From positions 1 through 16,414 of the forward strand of contig JABXJV010000094.1 of the NCBI GenBank assembly GCA_013375355.1: a stretch of DNA of 16,414 nt, read 5' to 3'. The notes below the pieces were generated by a model. It was not told where the DNA came from. It did no database searches and saw only the letters and a list, made by a program, of their open reading frames with translations. Origin of the DNA: Candidatus Helarchaeota archaeon (lineage in GTDB: Archaea > Asgardarchaeota > Lokiarchaeia > Helarchaeales > JABXJV01). Positions 7,272 to 13,852 of the stretch are shown in pieces. The stretch's first letter is position 1. Every line of letters starts with the position of its first letter. Both the position numbers and the translations under genes were made by a program.

Positions 7272-8291
7272 ATGACAACATACGTTGGAATTGATCTTGG
7301 GACGAGTACGATAAAGATCAGTTGTGGTGATACGAAAATTCTCATACCAAGCATCATAGGAGAACCTAATCCTGGTTGGTCAGGAATGACTAGTGATAAA
7401 ACACTTGAAAATAATTTAGTATTAATTGAAGGTAATAAGGAATGGTATGTTGGTGAATTAGCACGTCTACAAAGTGAAGTGCGATATGCATTAGCTAGTG
7501 AAGGGCAAATGAAAAGTGCAGAAAATACATTTATAGCGGTAAAAGCGGCTCTATCTCTTTTAATGGAAAATCCCGAAGATGAATTTGTTCTTGCAACAGG
7601 CGTACCTGTGGCTACTGGAGCAGAAGTAATGAAGAATTTAAGTCGAATGATGAAAGGAGAATTAAAAATAAACGTGAGAAATGATAGTACTAGTGAATTG
7701 TTTGATTATAAGGCAAATGTCAAGAAAACGCTCGTAATGCCAGAACCTTATGGCACATACATTAAAATTCTTAAAGAAAAAGGTGAAGAATCGGCTGTGG
7801 ATACAGTAATCATAGATATCGGGCATGGTTCAACTGATATTCTCACGATGTACCAAGGGCGCCCCATGAGGACCGCATCGGGAAGTTTAATAGAAGCAAC
7901 AGATACTTTGACCAGTCGGATGGCAAAAGCATTACAAGACAAGACAGGAGCAATCATTAAACCCTTTGATTTGATGTCAACCATTATGAAGGGAAGAGAT
8001 CAAGTAATGATTGGTGGTCAATACTACAGTATAAAAGAAATTAAAAATTATTATAGCGATCAAATTGCAAAAATTATCATTGATGAAGTAATGCGTTTAA
8101 TAGCTACCTTACCTCCTGATGCATTTGTCGAATATTATATCATTACGGGTGGTGGAGCCCATAGTTTCGGAGATCAAATTCGTTCGCAAATCATAGCAAG
8201 TAAATTAGTGGCAGAAGGCGATAAAGCTGTCATTCCAAAAAATCCCGTACTATCAAATGCAGAAGGATTCGAATTAATCGCTCAAAAATAA
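7272..8291 (+). CDS. Actin-like ATPase (ParM/Ta0583-type archaeal actin)
   Basis: This 339-residue protein has all actin-superfamily nucleotide motifs. Phosphate loop 1 is GIDLGTSTIK (residues 6-15, Asp8). The catalytic-region Glu158 lies in VMPEPYG. Phosphate loop 2 is IDIGHGSTD (181-189, Asp182). The adenosine motif is IITGGGA (290-296). Its length and PNPGWSG-type N-terminal subdomain match archaeal/plasmid actin-like proteins (ALP_N, Ta0583, ParM) better than MreB or eukaryote-like Asgard actin. It probably forms ATP-dependent filaments in the cytoplasm; the cargo or role is unknown. The ATG has a GTGA-type site upstream and aligns with homologues. It is divergent from a degenerate paralogue and followed 101 nt later by a coiled-coil/TPR-like gene that may encode a partner. 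Codon use is less A/T-extreme than in the degenerate copy. Confidence 0.93.
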   Translation: MTTYVGIDLGTSTIKISCGDTKILIPSIIGEPNPGWSGMTSDKTLENNLVLIEGNKEWYVGELARLQSEVRYALASEGQMKSAENTFIAVKAALSLLMENPEDEFVLATGVPVATGAEVMKNLSRMMKGELKINVRNDSTSELFDYKANVKKTLVMPEPYGTYIKILKEKGEESAVDTVIIDIGHGSTDILTMYQGRPMRTASGSLIEATDTLTSRMAKALQDKTGAIIKPFDLMSTIMKGRDQVMIGGQYYSIKEIKNYYSDQIAKIIIDEVMRLIATLPPDAFVEYYIITGGGAHSFGDQIRSQIIASKLVAEGDKAVIPKNPVLSNAEGFELIAQK

Positions 8292-8304
8292 CAAAAATTA
8301 TTAA

Positions 8305-8338
8305 TTTTCTTTTTTAGCTTTTTTCTTATAAAGAAAAA
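8305..8338 (+). terminator. T-rich archaeal-type terminator
   Basis: Three T-rich runs lie 14-36 nt after the stop of the actin-like gene. They are followed by a weak hairpin: TTTTTCTT at 8320-8327 pairs with AAGAAAAA at 8331-8338 around a 3-nt loop. This may separate or only attenuate transcription into the gene at 8393. Confidence 0.4.
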
Positions 8339-8392
8339 TGTATATTATTGAATTTACATATTAAATATTAGTCAATAATTCTAGGGCTATGA

Positions 8393-9577
8393 ATGACTGA
8401 GAAAGACGATGAAGAAGTTTCAGAATTGCAGAATGAAATTGAGAACGTTCTTGATGAACTTTCCAATTTAGAAGTCCAATTCACGGAAATATTAAAACCA
8501 AGAGTGGACTCTACTCAAGCCCCAATAGATACTGGATATATTATGGCAGTCCGAAGATTTCAAAATGGAATGCGAGTTTCCCTACTGAATGGAGCTGAGA
8601 CGGGTAATAAAGAGACATTTCTTGAAGGTTTCAGATTCTACGAAGGTGCTTTAATCCTCTTAAAATCCCATAATGACTCTAATGAAATTCAGCAATGCAT
8701 TAACGAATTAGTTCAAATTCTCTTAAAAATTATCTCAAAAGCAAAACCTAAAGCAGAGGAAAATTCTCCTTATGGCCCATTCTTTTTACGCAAATCTTGC
8801 CAATATATAGCTAATGTTTACGAATCAAGTGGAAATTTCGAAGTTGGAATGAAATTTCATGATCGAGCTGCAAATCTCTCAACAGGACTTGAAAAAGAAC
8901 TTGAATTTCTTCAAAAACTTATGAATGCCCTTTTATGTAATAAAATTGAAGTCGTAAATCAAACTCTACAAATGTTTAAAATTAAGCATGTAACCAAAAT
9001 GGCTACTTTATTTGCAAAGGGTTTTACTGAAAACAATCAACAAAAAGTCCAAAGCGCCCAGAATTTATTAGAAACTCTTAGTGTTCAGAGAAAATTGTCT
9101 ATAAATCATATTTTAAGTCTGATTGAAAAATTAAATCACGCCATGCAATCTAAAAAACCAGCTAAAGGTGAACCTAAACCTGTAAGTCAGGTTCAACGAA
9201 TTCCTGCCCCAACTCAATCTCTCCATCTTTCTAATGATGCGATTAATGAATTACGAACAATACTTACTGATGGTATTAAACAATTAAAATCTACCAAAGG
9301 AGGGGCTGCAGGTGATGCACCTTTAATTGACACCTCTTCTATCGTCTCTGAAATTAAAAGTATGATCTCTCAAGAGATTAAATCCATATCTTCTGAAATT
9401 GTATCACAACTCCTTAATAAAATGCCTGCTGGACTCCCTGCTTCACCCAGAGCTCATAGTGGGGGAACAATTTCTGATGATGTTCCCGATATTCAAGTTG
9501 TTGCCGCCGCTCCAGGTGAAAGACAGGCTCGTCCAAAATTAGATGATATGATAGATTCCATCGTCGTTTGCGAATAA
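8393..9577 (+). CDS. Coiled-coil and TPR/SNAP-like helical protein, possible actin partner
   Basis: This 394-residue soluble protein has no signal peptide or membrane segment. An acidic N-terminal coiled coil (about 5-34) is followed by an all-helical region (about 50-250) with TPR-like pairs; the clearest is FLRKSCQYIANVYESSGNFE with the helix after it. This resembles TPR or SNAP-type solenoids, without a family-level match I can name. A Lys/Pro/Gln linker (252-275) leads to amphipathic helices (280-345) with Ile/Ser heptads, then a disordered Pro/Ala tail ending in an acidic-hydrophobic motif (KLDDMIDSIVV). The domain-linker-helix-tail layout suggests an adaptor. The ATG at 8393 has only a weak AGGG upstream (8383-8386). 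It follows the active actin-like gene in the same direction and may be co-expressed with it. Function is unknown; partnership with the actin is inferred from position. Confidence 0.85.
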   Translation: MTEKDDEEVSELQNEIENVLDELSNLEVQFTEILKPRVDSTQAPIDTGYIMAVRRFQNGMRVSLLNGAETGNKETFLEGFRFYEGALILLKSHNDSNEIQQCINELVQILLKIISKAKPKAEENSPYGPFFLRKSCQYIANVYESSGNFEVGMKFHDRAANLSTGLEKELEFLQKLMNALLCNKIEVVNQTLQMFKIKHVTKMATLFAKGFTENNQQKVQSAQNLLETLSVQRKLSINHILSLIEKLNHAMQSKKPAKGEPKPVSQVQRIPAPTQSLHLSNDAINELRTILTDGIKQLKSTKGGAAGDAPLIDTSSIVSEIKSMISQEIKSISSEIVSQLLNKMPAGLPASPRAHSGGTISDDVPDIQVVAAAPGERQARPKLDDMIDSIVVCE

Positions 9578-9600
9578 ATCATTACAATCTGTAAAATAGA

Positions 9601-9609
9601 TTTTTTTTT
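9601..9609 (+). terminator. T9 terminator after the TPR-like gene
   Basis: Nine consecutive T residues begin 24 nt after the plus-strand stop, the usual form of archaeal intrinsic termination. The convergent spacer 9578-9711 holds no gene. Confidence 0.5.
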
Positions 9610-9635
9610 GATGATTATATTATGAAAAGACTATA

Positions 9636-9674
9636 AATTATTTAGAAAAAATAAGAATTATTTAGAAAAAATAA
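9636..9674. repeat. Two tandem copies of a 19-bp AT-rich sequence
   Basis: AATTATTTAGAAAAAATAA occurs exactly twice, at 9636-9654 and 9656-9674, separated by a single G (20-bp period). It lies between two convergent genes. It is too short and has too few copies to be a CRISPR. It could be replication slippage or part of a bidirectional terminator. Confidence 0.7.
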
Positions 9675-9681
9675 AAAAAAA
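9673..9681 (-). terminator. T9 tract (minus strand) after the zinc-ribbon membrane gene
   Basis: A9 on the plus strand reads as T9 on the minus strand, about 31 nt past the stop of the minus-strand gene ending at 9712. It faces the plus-strand T9 at 9601 across the convergent spacer. Confidence 0.45.
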
Positions 9682-9711
9682 TAGATTGTTTAAAAAGTAA
9701 AAATTTGTTCT

Positions 9712-10911
9712 CTAACCACCACGAAGTATTCTCTCGATTTCATCTAGTAAGTCTTGAGCGTTCATTTCCTTTGCAAGCAATATAGCGTCTTCAAAAAACG
9801 CCATAGCTTTTTCCTCTTCGTTTTTATCTAATAGCTCTTGTCCGACCTTAATAATTTCCTTAACTTCATCTCTCTTTTTTTGAATTTCAGTGGAAATTGT
9901 TGGTGTTACAGCAGGACCAGCAACTTTTCCTTTCACTACTTTAAGGCATCCAGGGCAGAATGTGTCCTTACCTGATTCTATTAATTTAATACGTTGATCT
10001 TGAAAAGGTTTTTTACATTTTGGGCATTTTTTTGTCCTTAAGACTTCTTCAGTGAATCTAGCGTCATCTGGAGTTGGACCTACTTTTGATACTATTGGTG
10101 GTTTGGGTGGTACTTTAACAGAAATTGGAGCAGGCTTTGCAACTGACGGTGCAGGTTTTGCAACTATAGGCTTTGCTACTGCTGGTGCAGGTTTTGTAAC
10201 CATAGGTTTTGCAACTGCCGGCACAGGTTTTTTAACTACTGGTTTAGCTACTGCTGGTTTTACTTCCCTTACTATTTTTGGAGCTTTCTTTGGAGGTGTT
10301 GGAACTTCAGCGGGTCTTGTAGCCTTAGAACCAAGGACTCCTCCAAGTAGCACAAATGAAATTGATAACCAAAAACCAGGAGTTATGAAAAATGTTAATG
10401 AAAATAATATAAGTCCACCGAAAAATTGTGTAATTGACATGAAATTTATTGACATGAAATTTACGCCAAGTAAGGTCGAAACCAAATATGAAATCAGGTA
10501 ATAAAGAGCACCACCAATGAATATTAGTTCAATTGCCATAATAGAGATCGAAAATGATTTCCACGAGCCTTTTACTCCGTTAAAGTGTGCATTTTTTCTT
10601 TTATAGTAACTCCCAACGATTATACCTCCAAAAAACCACCCAAAACATGCAGGAGTATCGGTTAGAAATTTAAAACCCATATCCAGATAAAATAGGTGGC
10701 TTGGAAGAGTAACCTGAATCAAATAGAGATTAGAAAAGAAATTCAACATACTCCAGTTAAACATTGAAATTATTATTGGATCTAAATAGAATTTACCAAT
10801 AAAAATGCCGTATCCGAATGCTATAGCTAGCAAAACACCTAATGAAGCTTGTTTATAAGAAATTGTCGTAATAAAAGGTTTTAATTCCGAACTTGTAGAA
10901 GTTGTACTCAT
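9712..10911 (-). CDS. Multi-helix membrane protein with Pro/Ala/Lys linker, zinc ribbon and helical hairpin
   Basis: I place the start at the ATG at 10911, which has GAGGAAG just upstream, giving 399 residues; an in-frame GTG at 10953 would add 14 and overlap the preceding gene. Four or five hydrophobic segments fill residues about 20-195. A cytoplasmic low-complexity linker (about 203-275) repeats AVAKP-type units. It is followed by a zinc ribbon with ligands Cys296, Cys299, Cys319 and Cys322 (CPKC and CPGC) and a C-terminal TPR-like helical hairpin (about 340-397, including EEEKAMAFFEDAILLAKE). The zinc ribbon and helices probably face the cytoplasm and bind protein or nucleic acid. It is the last gene of the surface-protein operon, 22 nt after the split ectodomain gene, so it may be the membrane or signalling component for those surface proteins. 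The family is not recognised. Confidence 0.87.
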   Translation of the reverse strand: MSTTSTSSELKPFITTISYKQASLGVLLAIAFGYGIFIGKFYLDPIIISMFNWSMLNFFSNLYLIQVTLPSHLFYLDMGFKFLTDTPACFGWFFGGIIVGSYYKRKNAHFNGVKGSWKSFSISIMAIELIFIGGALYYLISYLVSTLLGVNFMSINFMSITQFFGGLILFSLTFFITPGFWLSISFVLLGGVLGSKATRPAEVPTPPKKAPKIVREVKPAVAKPVVKKPVPAVAKPMVTKPAPAVAKPIVAKPAPSVAKPAPISVKVPPKPPIVSKVGPTPDDARFTEEVLRTKKCPKCKKPFQDQRIKLIESGKDTFCPGCLKVVKGKVAGPAVTPTISTEIQKKRDEVKEIIKVGQELLDKNEEEKAMAFFEDAILLAKEMNAQDLLDEIERILRGG

Positions 10912-10916
10912 TTTTT

Positions 10917-10923
10917 CTTCCTC
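10917..10923 (-). promoter_or_regulatory. Shine-Dalgarno GAGGAAG deciding the ATG start
   Basis: GAGGAAG on the minus strand ends 5 nt before the ATG at 10911. It lies inside the GTG-extended frame, which supports the shorter protein and removes the overlap with the upstream gene. Confidence 0.6.
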
Positions 10924-10933
10924 ATTTAAATTA

Positions 10934-12169
10934 TTATTTTTTAGAAATTTCACTTCCAGTTTCTCTTTTTGATACGTATAAATATATTACAATAGCAGGG
11001 GCTGCAATAAAAGCAGGAACAAGGTACATTAAAAGTTCATATAACGAAAAAAGGTTTGGTTGAAGAGGTATCGGTGGGAATGTCGGTTCAATGTTTTCAG
11101 CAAAGAACTCGATTAAATCATAAGTTCTTACACCAGCAGCGTCAAGTATATGACCAAGTGTTGTTCCAGTTTTATCTTCGAGGTATTCTAATAGCTCAAA
11201 TGTGTCTATTCCATAAAGTAAACCAGCAATTCCACTACCTTCCCCGCCAACAGCCTCAGATGCGTTATTAACTGCTTCTAGAAATACGTTAATGGGTAAT
11301 GGTTTCGTATTCCAATAGGTAATGTTAAATTCAGTTTCATTGAAATCAGCTCCCATAATGTTTTTTGTAATATCGGTCATCATACGCCAGATACTGTTTG
11401 GGTGTCGACTATCTTGGGTTAATGCCAAATATAACATATTTTGAAGAAAACCAGTATCATTATATTTTAAAGTCTTCATATAACTTGCATCAGCACCATA
11501 AGGTCCGCCTGTCCCTGCAATATCCGTTACATCATAATAATCAGTATGATTAACGACTCTAGTTATATCGAATTGGTCCGTAGAATCGTTTCGCTCCCAT
11601 ATCCTCACAAATTTTAAAGGTTCACACATATTTGCATAGGGAGCCCCTGGTAAGAAATCAACTAATGCGTGAGCTGGAGACATCGTTGGAAAATCAGTAA
11701 TCGTCTGTAAGTTAAAACTATATGAATCATTCAAAAACCAATCTACCGTTCCATAAAAAAATTCGGCTTGTTTTATTGGATTTAATAAATTCATTACTAG
11801 ACTTGCGATCATTGCATCTTCCTTTGATTCGCTCAACCCTTCTAAGAGATATCGTAAGTCATAATGGTAATTAAACCACCATAAAAGATCCCAGTTACTC
11901 ATTCCATCGCTTGTAAAATCATCAGATAACGGATTGATAGGAGGATTAAAAATACCCATTACGGCCTCCGAAGGAACATCACTTATATTCATAGTTACAA
12001 TTTCCCAAGCATCATCCCACGTGTAATTTTGCGTCTGATTTATCGCGTATGTTTGGTGCCATAAATCGAATAATAGAAATGCAGTTGGATTGAAATAAGT
12101 TCCGTGATCAACATCAATAGTGTCATTATCTAGTGTTTCTGTGGTGTAATTTCCTTTAACAATATTTAA
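10934..12169 (-). CDS. 3' part of a frameshifted surface protein: ectodomain and C-terminal anchor
   Basis: The frame is open from about 12169 to the TAA at 10934 (411 residues). Its first ATG is only at 11992, with no good ribosome-binding site, and 59 coding-like residues lie before it. These include sequons NYT, NDT and NQT and no canonical start codon, so translation probably enters from the upstream frame (12166-13794). Adding one T at about 12169 joins them as DP-LNIVKGNYT, for a 953-residue protein. This part is rich in Asn-X-Ser/Thr sites, acidic and aromatic residues. It has helical stretches (IDTFELLEYLEDK and AGVRTYDLIEFFAEN) resembling ones in the first part. It ends with one membrane helix (LLMYLVPAFIAAPAIVIYLY) and a short basic tail. 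It is therefore the C-terminal half of an outward-facing, membrane-anchored protein. Read alone from 11992 it would lack a signal peptide. Confidence 0.75.
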   Translation of the reverse strand, partial: LNIVKGNYTTETLDNDTIDVDHGTYFNPTAFLLFDLWHQTYAINQTQNYTWDDAWEIVTMNISDVPSEAVMGIFNPPINPLSDDFTSDGMSNWDLLWWFNYHYDLRYLLEGLSESKEDAMIASLVMNLLNPIKQAEFFYGTVDWFLNDSYSFNLQTITDFPTMSPAHALVDFLPGAPYANMCEPLKFVRIWERNDSTDQFDITRVVNHTDYYDVTDIAGTGGPYGADASYMKTLKYNDTGFLQNMLYLALTQDSRHPNSIWRMMTDITKNIMGADFNETEFNITYWNTKPLPINVFLEAVNNASEAVGGEGSGIAGLLYGIDTFELLEYLEDKTGTTLGHILDAAGVRTYDLIEFFAENIEPTFPPIPLQPNLFSLYELLMYLVPAFIAAPAIVIYLYVSKRETGSEISKK

Positions 12170-13794
12170 GGATCGGTATCAAACTCAAAATCCATTTCTT
12201 CAATTCTAAATCCCCAATAATCTTGAGAATTTGTTCCATTTGTTTTGAAAATAACTTTTAATGAAGTTGCTGGTAGCCATGGAGTAAGATAATAAGTAAG
12301 AGTCGGCGAAAGTCCCAACCCTGCTAAAAATGGCCATAATGGCGATGCTCTATAAGTTAATTCATTATTTTTGTCATTACCCCATAATTCATAATTTCTT
12401 ACTTCATAATCTCCGTCACAGCGCCATAATAGAGACGCTTCAGGGTTTAGGACGTTATAGGTGCTTAGGTCATAAATTGAAAGGTTATCTGCACTAAAAG
12501 TAGATACGTTTCCATCACCTTCCATATCTAAAGGAGGAGGTATATCAAAGAATCCTAACCTTACATAATAGGCATCCCTTCCTTCGTATTTAGGGTCTAA
12601 AGTAAAATTTACTCCTGGAATGATATCCCATTCTTCCGTTGTGTCGTTATAATATTCATTATTTACATTTCTAGTGGGTTCAATGCTGCAATTAAAATAG
12701 GTGAGATTGATACCTGGGGTTGAAAGACCACCAATTCTGTCTCTTAGCACATCATTAAACCCTATACCTTCCACAAATGAATTAGAAAATATCATGGGAT
12801 CGTATGATTGATTAAAGTTAAAATTATTTATAACATGAAATAGCATTGTTTCAAATGGGATTGTTTGTTCATATGTTGTATTATCAACTCTACTATATGG
12901 TGTTCCGTTGAAAACCTCACGATCATCTAAATCCCATGCTATTTTTAAAAAGTTAGTCATTATATCTTTAGCTGGATCTGCAGTCCTTAGACTATTAATT
13001 GCCTGTTTAACACCTAATCGATCATCTCTATTCTCAATCTTAGAATTATTGCCTATACCAAAGCCGACATCCCATTCTTGTCCGGTTTCCAAATAATAAA
13101 ACAAAGCAAAAACATTAATTCCGTATTTATTTAAAAATTCTAACAGTCCCTCCGCATCGAGAGAAACAGTTTGTGCTAGTTCTTCAAAATCTACGCCATT
13201 TTCTTGAATATAATCGAAAAACTCTGTAATTATATCTTCATCATCTTCCCTGATTTCTTCTTCTATTTCACTTAAGACTTCACCTACGGGGTCAAAAATG
13301 GAGACACCGGCAAGGGAAAATGAAAACGGTGGAATATTAAAGGGAAGTGAACCAATCTGAGCGTTGCCTGTAAATGTTAATGGTAAATCTGATTCATGTA
13401 TTAATGCATCGAATAATGGTGTAAGGCCAGCATCCTCACCTCTTAACACTCTTAAGTAAAGAATTGCGTTAAAATCTAGTAACCAAGATTCTGGGGTTAT
13501 TATCCACTCCATCGGATTCCATGCAGTACCTAAAGGCATAAGTCCAGCAAATGCAATCAAATCTAATTTAGGAAATACAATGGTTTTGCCAGACGGGTCA
13601 ATAATTCTTAATTTTATAACCAAAGTTATAGATGCATCGTCTACTGCTGCAATTTCTAAAGCAGAGATGCCAATATGAGCATTCATTACTCCTAGTCTGG
13701 GTTCAATTAAATTGAAGTACAAAATAGGTAGAGATCCACCTACTGAAATTATGAATAATAAAGATATTATTCCCAATGCAGATTTTTTTGCCAT
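12166..13794 (-). CDS. 5' part of a frameshifted surface protein: signal/anchor and ectodomain
   Basis: The ATG at 13794 opens a 542-residue frame. A basic start (MAKKS) and a hydrophobic segment (about 6-29) form a signal peptide or N-terminal anchor. A strand-rich domain follows (about 40-170, including ITLVIKLRIIDPSGKTIVFP), possibly LEA/WHy-like though this is weak. Next are an acidic helical section (about 175-240) and a large sequon-rich ectodomain with NNTT, NLT, NCS, NDT and NLS sites. It ends abruptly at DFEFDTDP with no membrane anchor. The next frame continues without a start codon and ends in a membrane helix, so the gene seems broken by loss of one base near 12168. It lies 58 nt after the Ig/HYR-repeat protein in the same direction, and both are probably parts of one surface structure. 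The family is not recognised. Confidence 0.82.
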   Translation of the reverse strand: MAKKSALGIISLLFIISVGGSLPILYFNLIEPRLGVMNAHIGISALEIAAVDDASITLVIKLRIIDPSGKTIVFPKLDLIAFAGLMPLGTAWNPMEWIITPESWLLDFNAILYLRVLRGEDAGLTPLFDALIHESDLPLTFTGNAQIGSLPFNIPPFSFSLAGVSIFDPVGEVLSEIEEEIREDDEDIITEFFDYIQENGVDFEELAQTVSLDAEGLLEFLNKYGINVFALFYYLETGQEWDVGFGIGNNSKIENRDDRLGVKQAINSLRTADPAKDIMTNFLKIAWDLDDREVFNGTPYSRVDNTTYEQTIPFETMLFHVINNFNFNQSYDPMIFSNSFVEGIGFNDVLRDRIGGLSTPGINLTYFNCSIEPTRNVNNEYYNDTTEEWDIIPGVNFTLDPKYEGRDAYYVRLGFFDIPPPLDMEGDGNVSTFSADNLSIYDLSTYNVLNPEASLLWRCDGDYEVRNYELWGNDKNNELTYRASPLWPFLAGLGLSPTLTYYLTPWLPATSLKVIFKTNGTNSQDYWGFRIEEMDFEFDTDP

Positions 13795-13852
13795 TTTAAT
13801 CCCAAAAAAAATGGTTGTAAATTATTTGGTTTTTATTGTTATTTAAGGTTTT

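Noticed and set aside
7272..8291. Eukaryote-like Asgard actin (lokiactin) or MreB
   Set aside because: Length (339 residues) and motifs such as PNPGWSG with VMPEPYG match ParM/Ta0583-type actins; actin-specific eukaryotic insertions are absent.
8393..9577. Alpha-SNAP orthologue
   Set aside because: The helical solenoid is reminiscent, but no SNAP-specific motif could be identified, and the coiled-coil start and disordered tail do not fit.
9636..9674. Short CRISPR array
   Set aside because: There are only two copies separated by a single base, with no spacers and no cas genes.
10052..10501. Plus-strand Gly/Ala/Thr-rich open frame of 149 codons
   Set aside because: It is the antisense shadow of the AVAKP-rich linker and adjoining membrane segments of the minus-strand gene; low-complexity GCN codons keep the opposite frame open.
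12166..13794. LEA/WHy-type domain in the N-terminal strand-rich region
   Set aside because: Only the general strand pattern fits; no defining motif could be matched by eye, so it is mentioned but not called.
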